A stretch of DNA of 64,000 nucleotides from Rugamonas violacea (GCF_016461825.1 NZ_JAEMNU010000119.1:25284-89283), one strand, 5' to 3'. Counted from the first letter of the stretch, positions 22,856-31,808 are shown. The notes: generated by a model not told the origin, from the letters alone. Numbers and translations are program-made.

Positions 22856-25129
22856 ATGTCTGAAACCCCCATTTCCCTTTTTGCCGACCTTAACCTCAGC
22901 GAGCCCCTCATCCGGGCCTTGAAGGACGTCGGCTACGAGTCGCCATCGCCCATCCAGGCGGCGACGATTCCCCTGTTGCTGGACAACCAGGACGTGCTCG
23001 GCCAAGCGCAAACCGGCACCGGCAAGACCGCCGCCTTCGCGCTGCCGATCCTGTCGCGCATCGACATCAAGCAAACCACGCCGCAGGCGCTGGTGCTGGC
23101 GCCGACCCGCGAACTGGCGATCCAGGTGGCCGAGGCCTTCCAGACCTATGCCGCCCACATCCCCGGCTTCCACGTGCTGCCGATCTACGGCGGCCAAAGC
23201 TACGGTCCGCAATTGTCGGCGCTGCGCCGCGGCGTGCACGTCGTGGTCGGCACCCCCGGCCGCGTCATCGACCACCTCGACAAAGGCTCGCTCGACCTGT
23301 CCAAGCTGAAAACGCTGGTGCTCGACGAGGCCGACGAGATGCTGCGCATGGGCTTTATCGACGACGTCGAACGGATCCTGCAGGAGACCCCCGACACGCG
23401 CCAAACCGCGCTGTTCTCGGCCACCATGCCGTCGGCCATCCGCCGCATCGCCAACACCTACCTGCACAACCCGAAGGAAATCACGGTGGCCGCCAAGACC
23501 GGCACCGCCGAGAACATCCGCCAGCGCTACTGGCTGGTGTCGGGCATGCACAAGCTCGACGCGCTGACCCGCATCCTCGAGGCCGAGAACTTCGACGGCA
23601 TGATCATCTTCTCGCGCACCAAGTTGGGCACCGAGGAACTGGCCAGCAAGCTGCAGGCGCGCGGTTTCTCCGCCGCCGCCATCAACGGCGACATCCAGCA
23701 GGCGCAGCGCGAACGCACCATCCAGCAGCTCAAGGACGGCAAGATCGACATCCTGGTGGCGACCGACGTGGCCGCGCGCGGCCTCGACGTCGAGCGCATC
23801 AGCCACGTGGTCAACTACGACGTGCCGCATGATCCGGAAAGCTACACCCACCGCATCGGCCGCACCGGCCGCGCCGGCCGCAGCGGCGAGGCGATCCTGT
23901 TCATCACCCCGCGCGAGAAGAACCTGCTGAAGGCGATCGAACGTTCGACCCGCCAGCCGATCGGCATGCTCGAACTGCCGTCGATCCAGGCCGTCAACGA
24001 CGTCCGTATCGCCAAATTCAAATCGCAGATCAGCGAAACGCTGGCGTTGGGCGAACTGGAGCAGTTCCAGTCGCTGATCGAGGACTTCGAGCGCGAGCAG
24101 AACATCCCGGCGATCGAGATCGCCGCCGCGCTGGCCAAGATGGCGCGCGGCGACGTGCCGCTGCTGCTCGACAAAAAGCAGCAGGCCGCCAGCGCCGCCT
24201 CGTGGGAAGAGCGTCCGGCCCGCCAAGCCAGCTTCGACCGTCCCGAGCGCGGCGACCGCTTCGACCGCAATGATCGTGGCGACCGTGGCGACCGTGGCGA
24301 TCGCGGCGACCGTCCGGACCGCAGCGAGCGCTTCCCGAAAAAAGAGCGCATCGTGCGCGCCGCCGATCCCGGCATGCAGACCTTCCGCATCGAGGTGGGC
24401 TACCAGCACGGCGTCAAGCCGGGCAATATCGTCGGCGCCATCGCCAACGAGGGCGGCATCGATTCCAAGAACATCGGCCGCATCGAGATCTACGACGACT
24501 ACAGCGTGCTCGACATGCCGAACGACCTGCCGACCGACGTGATGGAGCATCTGGGCGCGATCAAGGTCGCCGGCCAACTGCTGCGCATCAGCCGCGACGG
24601 CGAAACGCCGAACGCGGCGCCGGCGGCGGCAATGCCGTCGCAGCGCAGCTTCGCCGCGCCGGCCGCCGCACGTCCGGCCGCCGCGCCGGCCGCGCCGCGT
24701 CCAGCCGCCTCGCCGCTGGCCAAGGCCGCCCAGGTTGAGCCGACCGACTTCGACGCCGCACCGAAGAAGAAAAAGGAAAAACCGGGCAAGGCCCTGCTGC
24801 CGATGACCGCCTTCCGCATCGAGGTGGGCAGCGACCAGGCCGCCACGCCTAGCAACATCGTCGGCGCCATCGCCAACGAGGCGGGTCTGGAGGCCAAGCA
24901 CATCGGCCGCATCGAGATCTTCGACAGCTACAGCATGTTGGAACTGCCGGCCGGTATGCCGGACGACGTCTTCCAGCACCTGGGCAAAGTGTGGGTGGGT
25001 GGCCAGCAGCTGCGCATCAGCCACGCCGACAAGATGCCGCCGGAGTCGGCCAAAGCGACCCCGCCGAAGAAGCCCGCACCGGGCGCCAAGAGCGACAAGT
25101 TCAAGTCCAAGGGACCGAAGTCGTACTAA
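22856..25129 (+). CDS. DEAD-box RNA helicase with two DbpA-type RNA-binding domains
   Basis: A 757-residue ATP-dependent RNA helicase of the DeaD/CsdA type (ribosome assembly, mRNA turnover, cold). The core shows the Q motif (SPSPIQ), motif I AQTGTGKT near 50, PTRELA, TPGR, DEAD in VLDEADEML near 155, SAT, and VI in HRIGRTGRAGR. A D/R/G repeat (DRGDRGDRGDRGDR) near 470-485 is RGG-like. Two DbpA RNA-binding domains follow, at about 508-580 and 652-725, each with FRIEVG, NIVGAIANE and HIGRIEI-type strands; they are separated by an Ala/Pro linker. One such domain is usual. The ATG at 22856 is chosen; a GTG four codons upstream overlaps its ribosome site. Confidence 0.93.
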   Translation: MSETPISLFADLNLSEPLIRALKDVGYESPSPIQAATIPLLLDNQDVLGQAQTGTGKTAAFALPILSRIDIKQTTPQALVLAPTRELAIQVAEAFQTYAAHIPGFHVLPIYGGQSYGPQLSALRRGVHVVVGTPGRVIDHLDKGSLDLSKLKTLVLDEADEMLRMGFIDDVERILQETPDTRQTALFSATMPSAIRRIANTYLHNPKEITVAAKTGTAENIRQRYWLVSGMHKLDALTRILEAENFDGMIIFSRTKLGTEELASKLQARGFSAAAINGDIQQAQRERTIQQLKDGKIDILVATDVAARGLDVERISHVVNYDVPHDPESYTHRIGRTGRAGRSGEAILFITPREKNLLKAIERSTRQPIGMLELPSIQAVNDVRIAKFKSQISETLALGELEQFQSLIEDFEREQNIPAIEIAAALAKMARGDVPLLLDKKQQAASAASWEERPARQASFDRPERGDRFDRNDRGDRGDRGDRGDRPDRSERFPKKERIVRAADPGMQTFRIEVGYQHGVKPGNIVGAIANEGGIDSKNIGRIEIYDDYSVLDMPNDLPTDVMEHLGAIKVAGQLLRISRDGETPNAAPAAAMPSQRSFAAPAAARPAAAPAAPRPAASPLAKAAQVEPTDFDAAPKKKKEKPGKALLPMTAFRIEVGSDQAATPSNIVGAIANEAGLEAKHIGRIEIFDSYSMLELPAGMPDDVFQHLGKVWVGGQQLRISHADKMPPESAKATPPKKPAPGAKSDKFKSKGPKSY

Positions 25130-25161
25130 TCGCGATAATCGCGACTAGATCGACCAACTAG

Positions 25162-25188
25162 AAAGGGAGCTTCGGCTCCCTTTTTTTT
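25162..25188 (+). terminator. Rho-independent terminator after helicase gene
   Basis: Perfect stem AAAGGGAGC / GCTCCCTTT with a TTCG tetraloop, followed by a T run. Confidence 0.93.
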
Positions 25189-25260
25189 GCGCCGCGCGCG
25201 TGCGGGGCGGCGCTTGCGTGTAGCATGCGAGGCTGCCCACCCCAATCCGAAAGGACGCGC

Positions 25261-26142
25261 ATGCCGCAGCATCCCGACCAATTTCCCGCCGCCGCACAGG
25301 TGACGGCGCCAATGAGCTTGCAGGACTATCTGGCGCTGGGCGGCCGCCGGCCCGACCGCCACATCGAGTATGGCGACGCGCCGTCGCAGTTCGTCGAGTT
25401 GTTCATGCCGGCCGGCGCCGGCCCGTTCCCGCTGGTGGTGTTGATCCATGGCGGTTGCTGGACGGTGGAGTTCGGCGGCATCGCGCAGATGCACAACATG
25501 GCCGAGGCGTTGAGCAAGCAGGGCATCGCGGTGTGGAACGTCGAGTACCGCCGCGTCGACGAGGCCGGCGGCGGCTATCCCGGCACCTACCGCGACGTGG
25601 CCGAGGCCATGGACCTGCTGCGCGACGTGGCGCCGCAGCACGGCCTCGATCTGGCGCGGCTGGTGTTGGTCGGCCATTCGGCCGGCGGCCATCTGGCGCA
25701 GTGGGCGGCGGCGCGCGCGCGCCTGCCGGAGGCGAGTCCGCTGTATGTGGCCGATCCCTTGCCGGCGACGGGTTTGATTAGCCTGGGCGGCCTGGCCGAC
25801 CTGCGTCGCGAGGCGGCGCTGATCAAGACCAGCTGCGAGCGCGACATGGTGCAGCTGACCGGCCTGCCCAGCGCGGCGCGGCCGGACGTGTTCGCCGACA
25901 CCTCGCCCGGCGAGCTGCTGCCGAGCGGCGTGCCGACGGCGCTGATCCACGGCCAGTTTGACGCCATCTCGCCGCCGCGCGCCGGCGGCGACTTCGCCAA
26001 GCGCGCCAGCATCGCCGGCGACGTCGTCGAGTTCATCGTGCTGCCCGGCGCCAGTCATTACGACGAGGTGTCGGCCGCTTCGCCGGCCTGGCTGATCGTC
26101 GGCGCGCGCATCCGCGGCATGCTGGGCCTGGCGCCGCTTTAG
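25261..26142 (+). CDS. Alpha/beta hydrolase (kynurenine-formamidase-like esterase)
   Basis: A 293-residue cytoplasmic hydrolase with the oxyanion motif VLIHGGCW near 65, the nucleophile elbow VGHSAGGH near 145, Asp in HGQFDAISP near 235 and His in PGASHYDEV near 268. This arrangement resembles the AFMID/BNA7-type arylformamidases and related carboxylesterases. No tryptophan-degradation genes are adjacent, so the substrate is open. AAAGGACGCGC precedes the ATG. Its stop overlaps the end of the convergent pyrophosphohydrolase gene by 4 bp. Confidence 0.83.
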   Translation: MPQHPDQFPAAAQVTAPMSLQDYLALGGRRPDRHIEYGDAPSQFVELFMPAGAGPFPLVVLIHGGCWTVEFGGIAQMHNMAEALSKQGIAVWNVEYRRVDEAGGGYPGTYRDVAEAMDLLRDVAPQHGLDLARLVLVGHSAGGHLAQWAAARARLPEASPLYVADPLPATGLISLGGLADLRREAALIKTSCERDMVQLTGLPSAARPDVFADTSPGELLPSGVPTALIHGQFDAISPPRAGGDFAKRASIAGDVVEFIVLPGASHYDEVSAASPAWLIVGARIRGMLGLAPL

Positions 26143-26534
26143 TAACGGTCGGACTTGCGGGCGTCGCCGCGCACCGCGTCGGCCGGATATTTTTCGCCGT
26201 TCAGGGCGATTTTTTCCAACGCCGCCTGGCGCAGGTCGACCTGGCACTTGTCGGCCAGTTGCACCAGATAGAGCAGCACGTCGGCCAGCTCGTGGCGGAT
26301 GCCGCTGCGGGCGCGCTCGTCGAGTTCGGCGTCGACGCCGGTGGCCAGCCACTGGAAGTGTTCGGCCAGCTCGGCCACCTCGACCGACAAGGCCATCGCC
26401 AGGTTTTTCGGCGTGTGGAACTGCTCCCAGTCGCGGGCGCGGGCGAAGCGGCGGGTCAGCTCGCGCAGTTCGAGCAGACTGTCGGCCGGCAGGCCGGCCG
26501 CGGCAACCGCCGGCTCCAGCGGCGGCGCGCTCAC
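26139..26534 (-). CDS. MazG-like nucleotide pyrophosphohydrolase
   Basis: A 131-residue all-alpha NTP pyrophosphohydrolase of the dCTPase/RS21-C6 subgroup. Motifs seen: FARARDWEQFHTPKNLAMAL, then VEVAELAEHFQW with the EExxE-type metal-binding acidic residues, then HELADVLLYLVQLADK, and the typical ending KYPADAVRGDARKSDRY. It likely removes non-canonical dNTPs. The GTG start shares GTGA with the stop of the upstream acetyltransferase, so the two are probably translated in a coupled way. Confidence 0.9.
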   Translation of the reverse strand: MSAPPLEPAVAAAGLPADSLLELRELTRRFARARDWEQFHTPKNLAMALSVEVAELAEHFQWLATGVDAELDERARSGIRHELADVLLYLVQLADKCQVDLRQAALEKIALNGEKYPADAVRGDARKSDRY

Positions 26535-27001
26535 GCCGCCTCGGCCCGGGCGGCCGGCAGCTTGCGCATGAAGACGCTGAGCGGGTCGTCGAGGTAGTCG
26601 CCGAACGGAGCGCAGCGCTGGTAGCCGTGGCGCGCGTACAGCGCCAGCGCGGCCGGTTGCGCCGGCCCCGTTTCAAGGGCGAACTGGTGGCAGCCGCGCT
26701 GCCGCGCCGCCGTCTCCAGCTGCGTCAGCAACGCGTCGGCCAAGCCCAGGCCACGGCTGGCGGGGCGCAGGTACAGGCGTTTGATCTCGCCGTATTCGGC
26801 GCCCAGCACGATGGCGGCGCAGCCGACGGCGGTGCCGGCGGCGTCGCGGGCGACGGCGAACAGGACGTGCGGCTGCTTGAGCGTGGCCAGGTCGAGCGCA
26901 TACACGGATTCGGGTGGATACAGCGTCAGTTGGTAGGCGTCGAGTTCGGCGATCAGGGCGATCACGTCGGGCTGGTCGGGGTTTTCAAAAACGATCGGCA
27001 T
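26531..27001 (-). CDS. GNAT family N-acetyltransferase
   Basis: A 156-residue GNAT. Motif A (acetyl-CoA binding) reads IKRLYLRPASRGLGLADALL, with the R/Q-x-x-G-x-G/A variant RGLGLA. The C-terminal ALALYARHGYQRCAPFGDY is the typical motif B. The acceptor is unknown. The ATG at 27001 (MPIVFENPD) is preferred over an upstream frame that is only proline-rich. It is first in a two-gene unit with the pyrophosphohydrolase. Confidence 0.88.
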   Translation of the reverse strand: MPIVFENPDQPDVIALIAELDAYQLTLYPPESVYALDLATLKQPHVLFAVARDAAGTAVGCAAIVLGAEYGEIKRLYLRPASRGLGLADALLTQLETAARQRGCHQFALETGPAQPAALALYARHGYQRCAPFGDYLDDPLSVFMRKLPAARAEAA

Positions 27002-27066
27002 GGGCGGCTGCGGTTGGGGTGGCGGTGGCCGCCCGGCGGGCGGCGCCGTCCATGCTAACACCGCCG

Positions 27067-27600
27067 TTAATGCAGCGCCAGCACCGGCTTGACGCTGTTG
27101 TCGAGGGCGCTGCGGTCGATGTAGCCGACCAGCTCCGGGTTGTCGGCCACCAGGCGGCGGATGGCGGCGTTGTCGCCCGATTCGACGGGCGGCTGGCCAC
27201 GGCCGGTGAACAGCATGCGCGCCCAGTGCGCCTTCATCTGCGCCGGCGCCTTGCCGCTGGTCTTCTGGTAGAACTGGTCGCGCACCGGCGAGCCCTCGCT
27301 CTGGTCGATCGGCACGGCCTTGGCGCCGTTGGGGAAGTCGGCCGCCTTGCCGAGGAAGAGGTCGGCGGCCTGCTCGCCGCTGAGCGCCTTGAGGGGGTTC
27401 CTGGCCGAGACGATCACCACGATCTCGGCGTGGCAGGCGGCCGCCGTCAGCAGTCCGGCCAGCAGTCCGGCCAGCGCCTTGGCCAAGACCTTGCCCGGCG
27501 CCGCCTGCGCGCGCGCCGGCCGCCGCGCGGGCATGCGGCGCCGCGCGGCGGCGGCGGCGGCAGCGGCGGCGGTGGCGGGCGGTGGTGGCGGGGCGCGCAT
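27067..27600 (-). CDS. PstS-like phosphate-binding-type periplasmic protein
   Basis: A 177-residue exported protein: a basic, Ala-rich N-terminus, then a hydrophobic segment (LAKALAGLLAGLLTAAACHA) and a short PBP-like domain with IVVIVSARNPLKALSGEQAADLFLG and PIDQSEGSPVRDQFYQKTSGK. These are typical of the small PstS-like proteins found beside outer-membrane proteins in betaproteobacteria. It is too short for a full PstS and no pstCAB genes are adjacent. The start could also be the ATG 22 codons downstream (27534), which gives a cleaner signal peptide. The gene starts 8 bp after the porin-like gene, so both are in one operon. Confidence 0.75.
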   Translation of the reverse strand: MRAPPPPPATAAAAAAAAARRRMPARRPARAQAAPGKVLAKALAGLLAGLLTAAACHAEIVVIVSARNPLKALSGEQAADLFLGKAADFPNGAKAVPIDQSEGSPVRDQFYQKTSGKAPAQMKAHWARMLFTGRGQPPVESGDNAAIRRLVADNPELVGYIDRSALDNSVKPVLALH

Positions 27601-27608
27601 GCTCGGGC

Positions 27609-28742
27609 TCAGAAGATGAAGTCGGTGACGACGCTGATCAGGTTGACGTGGCCGCCGCGCGGCGTGCCCGGCACGACGTTTTGCAGCGTGCCGTAGGAAT
27701 TGTCGCCCAGTTTCAGGCGGTCCCATTGCAGCTTGAGGTCGAGATTGCGCGCCACGTCCCAGCGCACGCCGACGGCGTAGCTGCGCTGGGCCACCGGCGC
27801 CGCGCCGGTGTCGCTCAGCGGGCGCAGTTCGGCCACGGTGGCGTAGGGGGCGAAGTCGCCGAGGCGCACGCCGGCGTTGAGGTAGCCGGCGGCGCGCAGC
27901 ACCTTCAAGCCCTTGCCGTCGTAGTTGATGGCCTTGACCCATTCGGCCGAGGCGAACCAGGGACCGGGGTCGTAGCTGGCGCCGAGCGACATGAAGCGGC
28001 CGCGCGGCGGGTTCTGGTTGTCGACGTCGCGCTGCTGGTAGGCCGCGTGCAGCGTCAGCGGGCCGCTTTCGAGCGTGTCGAAGATGCCCTTGACGCCGGT
28101 CGAGTGGACTTCGATGCCGCGCGTGTTGGTGACCGTGCGTTTGCCGTACAACAGGGTGACGCTGTTGCTGACGGTGCCGTGGTGGCTGCGGTAGACGGCG
28201 TCGACGCCGTCGCTGTCGCGCAGGGCCAGCAGGCGATAGACCTCGCTTGGCGGGCGCGCCGTGAGGTTGCTGTAGCCGACTTTGCGCGAGTCGGAGGCGA
28301 GGAAGCTGGCCAGCGCGATGCGGCCGACGCGCACGCTGAAGTCCGGCGTGAAGGCGTATTTGACATTGGCCCAGTTGACGAAGGGATGGTAGCTATTGTC
28401 CCAGCGGTACTCGGTGACCATCTGCAGCACGGCCGACAGTTGCGGCGTCAGGTTGGCGGTCAGCTGGACGCCGAGCCGGCTGTCGACGTCGCTGCTCCAG
28501 CGATGGCTGCGGCCGGCGCCCCAGGGTTGCAGGTTGTCGAAGACGAAGTCGCCGCCGCTCTGGCTGGAGTGGACCAGGCCGGCCGTGCCGAAGCCGTTGA
28601 TGGCCAGCGGCGCCTGGGCCGGCTCGGCCGCCGTCGCCGGCCGCGCCGCCAGCAGCAGCGCCGCCAGCAGCAGCGCGGCCAGCGGCGCCGCCGTCGCGGC
28701 GGGGCGCCGGCGGCCGACGGTCGGCGGGCGTGGTCTCGGCAT
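27609..28742 (-). CDS. Porin-like outer-membrane beta-barrel protein
   Basis: A 377-residue exported protein. After a signal region (LAALLLAALLLAARPATA) comes INGFGTAGLVHSSQ, the typical first strand of this porin-like group, followed by alternating amphipathic strands and a C-terminal aromatic ending VVTDFIF, as expected for a BAM substrate. The ATG at 28742 is chosen because CCGGGAG lies 7-8 bp upstream; earlier starts lack a ribosome site. It sits between a solute-binding protein gene and a PstS-like gene, suggesting an anion-uptake or sensing unit. Substrate unknown. Confidence 0.77.
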   Translation of the reverse strand: MPRPRPPTVGRRRPAATAAPLAALLLAALLLAARPATAAEPAQAPLAINGFGTAGLVHSSQSGGDFVFDNLQPWGAGRSHRWSSDVDSRLGVQLTANLTPQLSAVLQMVTEYRWDNSYHPFVNWANVKYAFTPDFSVRVGRIALASFLASDSRKVGYSNLTARPPSEVYRLLALRDSDGVDAVYRSHHGTVSNSVTLLYGKRTVTNTRGIEVHSTGVKGIFDTLESGPLTLHAAYQQRDVDNQNPPRGRFMSLGASYDPGPWFASAEWVKAINYDGKGLKVLRAAGYLNAGVRLGDFAPYATVAELRPLSDTGAAPVAQRSYAVGVRWDVARNLDLKLQWDRLKLGDNSYGTLQNVVPGTPRGGHVNLISVVTDFIF

Positions 28743-28785
28743 GGCGGCTCCCGGCATGGCGGCGGCGGAGGGGCGGCGGGCGCGC

Positions 28786-29568
28786 TTATTCAAGGTAGTG
28801 GCTCAACAGTTTATCCATCTCGTGGGTCTTGTCCAGCTCGTCGAGGCCCTGGTTCAGCTGGGTCAGCAGCAGGGTGGCCGCCGCGTCCTGGCTGGCCACG
28901 GCGAAATACAGCGCGCGGGTCGGCAGGTCGGGCAGCGGCTGGCCGACCAGGGTGCCGTCGACCAGCAGGGCGCGCAGCGTCGGATTGATCAGGTATTGGC
29001 CGGCCATGTTCTCGCGGCTGTCGATGAACAGGTCGCAGCGGCCCAGGTGCAGCTTGGCGATCAGCTGTTCGTAGCCGGCGGTGGCGCCGCGGTCGACGCT
29101 GGCCGTGTCGATGCCGAAGGCTTCGAAGCGGTAGCCGCCCAGGCCGCACAGGTGGTATTGGCGCACATCGCCCAGGTGGGCCAGCGTCAGGCCCCGCGGC
29201 CGCGCGCGGCGCGAGTAGAAGTAGACGTGGTGTAGCGTGAAGTAGGTCTTGCTGACCCGCAGGCCGCTGGCCTGGGCGTCGGTCTTGCTGCTGTTGAGGG
29301 CGACGGCGACGCGGTGGTCGGCCACCAGGGCCAGGCAGCGCGCCCAGGGCAGCAGTTGCACCTCGAGCTGCCAGCCGTGGCGCGCCACGATCAGGCGCAG
29401 CAGGTCGACGCTGGCGCCGACCACCGCGCCGCCCTTGTGGCCGTTGACGCGCGCGGCGTAGCTGAACGGCGGCGTCTCGGCCTGGTCGGCGCAGGCTTGC
29501 AGCGCCGCCCCGCAGGCCGGCAGCGCGGCCAGGCAGAGCGATATCGCAAGAACAGTGGTGCGGCGCAT
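28786..29568 (-). CDS. Exported amino-acid-binding-like protein (SBP family 3)
   Basis: A 260-residue protein with a signal peptide (1 to about 22) and an SBP_bac_3 pattern: PPFSYAARVNGHKGGAVVGA, then LLRLIVARHGWQLEVQLLPW and RCLALVADHRVAVALNSSKT, with a C-terminal LTQLNQGLDELDKTHEMDKL helix. Stand-alone members lacking permeases are common in Oxalobacteraceae. It is the first gene of a three-gene minus-strand unit with the porin-like and PstS-like genes; the stop lies 43 bp before the porin start. Confidence 0.75.
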   Translation of the reverse strand: MRRTTVLAISLCLAALPACGAALQACADQAETPPFSYAARVNGHKGGAVVGASVDLLRLIVARHGWQLEVQLLPWARCLALVADHRVAVALNSSKTDAQASGLRVSKTYFTLHHVYFYSRRARPRGLTLAHLGDVRQYHLCGLGGYRFEAFGIDTASVDRGATAGYEQLIAKLHLGRCDLFIDSRENMAGQYLINPTLRALLVDGTLVGQPLPDLPTRALYFAVASQDAAATLLLTQLNQGLDELDKTHEMDKLLSHYLE

Positions 29569-29668
29569 GGCGGCTTTCGCGAACGAATCTGTCGCCTATT
29601 CTAGCGCAAGCCTCGGTACGACTTCTTCCCGGAATGCAATGTGTTGCGTATTTGCGCGGCGCGCGGCG

Positions 29669-30796
29669 TCAGGCGTGCGGGATAAAGGCGAAGCCGTTGC
29701 CGATACTGCCGATGACCTGGGCCTGGTTCTCCTGACTTTCGCTGAAACTGACCAGCACCTGCGCCGCGCTGGTGCCATGCTCCAGCAGCGTCATCCAGTG
29801 GTCGAAGCCGGCCGCTTCGGGCAGGCGGTGCAACACGTTGGCGTAGAGCAGGGTCACGAAGGTGGCGTTGTCGAGGTCGCTGCCGTTGTGTTCGATGAAC
29901 TCGGCGCTGCCGAGGAAGGATCGGGCGACCTCGGTCAGGCCGGTGCCGGCGTCCATGATCCCCATCCAATGGCCCAGGCCGGCAAGGTCGGGCGCGCGGT
30001 CGAACGCGGCCTGGTACAGGCGATAGGCTTGGCCGCCGGTGCCCTGGATGTCGAAGGCCAGCGAGCCGTCGTCGAAGCCGACGCGTTCGACATTGCTCAG
30101 CTCGATATTGCTGTCGAGGTTGCCGTTGACGCTGACCAGGTGGAGGCCCTTGTCGTCGAGGCTGATGGCGTAGTCTTCCTGGTTGGCGTGGATGCGCACG
30201 GTGTCGATGCCGGCGCCGCCGTCGATCCGGTTGTGGCCCTTGGGATTGGCGTCGAGCAGGTCGTTGCCGGCGCCGCCGTTGAGGACGAAGGTCGGCGTGT
30301 CGTACTCGACCAGCGACCACAGCTTGTCATGCCGGCTCAGGTCGTTCCATTGGGCGGCCGAACCCAGCGTGCCATCGCCCTTGGGCCAGTCGGCCAGCGC
30401 CAGCGCGGCGCGGTGCTGGCCGTCCGGCGCCAGCTCGGCGTCGGTGAAATTGTCCGGTTCCTGGCCCCATGCGCCATAGCCCCAGTTGTTGTAGTCGAGC
30501 GCGCTGCCGTCCTGCCAGCGCCAGTCGCCGCCGCCAGCCGGATCGGTTGCGTCGAGCTGGTCGCTGGCGCCCAGCCACAGGTAGGGGCTGGCGCCGCCGT
30601 CGTTGGCCACCGGCACGGCGGCCCCCTTCAGATGGGCGGCGACGGCCTGGAACACGGCGTTGTTTTCCTCTTCGCTGCCGATGCTGGCCAGGTGGCCCCC
30701 CAGCGCCTTCGCGTTGGCGGCGGCGTCGCTCCAGTTCAAGTCTTGCCGCACCAATTCATAGCGGTGGTTGCCGATGTCGAAACTGAAGTTGCTCAT
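29669..30796 (-). CDS. C-type lectin / RTX / DUF4214 exoprotein
   Basis: A 375-residue protein without an N-terminal signal. Residues 1 to about 165 form a C-type-lectin-like domain (SDAAANAKALGGHLASIGSE, YLWLGASDQLD, WRWQDGSALDYNNWGYG, EPDN). A short RTX segment (LNGGAGNDLLDANPKG, RIDGGAGIDTV) at about 170-200 binds calcium in this family. About residues 262-365 are a DUF4214 domain (YRLYQAAFDRAPDLAGLGHW, then SAEFIEHNG). RTX plus DUF4214 proteins lacking a signal are usually type I secreted, so this is probably a secreted carbohydrate- or surface-binding protein. No T1SS genes are in the window. Confidence 0.83.
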   Translation of the reverse strand: MSNFSFDIGNHRYELVRQDLNWSDAAANAKALGGHLASIGSEEENNAVFQAVAAHLKGAAVPVANDGGASPYLWLGASDQLDATDPAGGGDWRWQDGSALDYNNWGYGAWGQEPDNFTDAELAPDGQHRAALALADWPKGDGTLGSAAQWNDLSRHDKLWSLVEYDTPTFVLNGGAGNDLLDANPKGHNRIDGGAGIDTVRIHANQEDYAISLDDKGLHLVSVNGNLDSNIELSNVERVGFDDGSLAFDIQGTGGQAYRLYQAAFDRAPDLAGLGHWMGIMDAGTGLTEVARSFLGSAEFIEHNGSDLDNATFVTLLYANVLHRLPEAAGFDHWMTLLEHGTSAAQVLVSFSESQENQAQVIGSIGNGFAFIPHA

Positions 30797-31003
30797 GTTG
30801 GGGCCTTGGTTTGAATTTGTTACAATCTTACTTAAATTGGAACATATTGTCTAATGGAAATTGCCGACACGCCCGGCGGCGTCGGCTGTTGTGGCGGCAC
30901 GGCACGGCGGCGGCGCCATGCGCGGCGGCGGCGACAGATTGCCGCTATTGCAGCGCAGCATTCTGCTATTATTCCTGTTATCATTTTTCCATGGGCGGGC
31001 CGG

Positions 31004-31774
31004 ATGAAACGGGTGATCTTCAACCAAAAGGGCGGCGTCGGCAAGTCGACGATCGCGGTCAATCTGGCGGCCATCGCGGCCCATCAGGGCAAGCGCACCT
31101 TGCTGATCGATATCGATCCGCAGTGCAACGCCAGCCGCTATTTGCTGGGGGCGGCGGCCGACGAGCTGGCGCCGACCGTGGCGGCGTATTTCGAGCAGAT
31201 GCTCAGTTTCAGCATGTTCCCCAAGCCGGCCGCCCAGTTCGTCCATCCGACCCCGTTCGACAATCTGTCGATCATGGTGTCGAACCCGGAAATCGGCGAC
31301 CTGCAAGCGAAGCTGGAATCGCGCCACAAGATCTACAAGTTGCGCGACACGCTCAACGAGCTGGCGCAGGACTTCGACGAGATCTTCGTCGACACGCCGC
31401 CGGCCTACAACTTCTTCACCCAGTCGGCGCTGATCGCCGCCGACCGCTGCCTGATCCCCTTCGACTGCGACGATTTTTCGCGGCAGGCCCTGTATACGCT
31501 GGTCAACAACGTCGCCGAGATCCGCGCCGACCACAATCCGGCGCTCGAGATCGAGGGCATCATCGTCAACCAGTTCCAGCCGCGCGCGCTGTTGCCGCAA
31601 CGGATGGTCGACGAGTTGCTGGCCGAGGGCCTGCCGGTGCTGGCCAGCAAGCTGTCGAGCTCGATCCGCATCCGCGAGTCGCACGAGCTGAACCGGCCGA
31701 TGATCCATCTCGACCCGCGCCACAAGCTGAGCCTGGAGTTCCAGCGGTTGTACCAGGAATTGCAGGCCGCCTGA
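31004..31774 (+). CDS. ParA-family ATPase (orphan)
   Basis: A 256-residue ParA/MinD-type ATPase. The deviant Walker A is NQKGGVGKST (residues 7-16), Walker A' is DIDPQCNAS near 40, and Walker B is FVDTPPA near 125. The ATG at 31004 puts the P-loop at the N-terminus as in the small ParA class; the longer upstream frame is Arg-rich and unlikely. No ParB gene or parS-like cluster is next to it. Such orphan ParAs position chemosensory clusters, carboxysomes or polar proteins as well as DNA. It converges with the RelA/SpoT-like gene 34 bp away. Confidence 0.9.
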   Translation: MKRVIFNQKGGVGKSTIAVNLAAIAAHQGKRTLLIDIDPQCNASRYLLGAAADELAPTVAAYFEQMLSFSMFPKPAAQFVHPTPFDNLSIMVSNPEIGDLQAKLESRHKIYKLRDTLNELAQDFDEIFVDTPPAYNFFTQSALIAADRCLIPFDCDDFSRQALYTLVNNVAEIRADHNPALEIEGIIVNQFQPRALLPQRMVDELLAEGLPVLASKLSSSIRIRESHELNRPMIHLDPRHKLSLEFQRLYQELQAA

Positions 31775-31808
31775 GGCCTGGGCCGGCCCGACTGCGCCTG
31801 ACGCCGCC

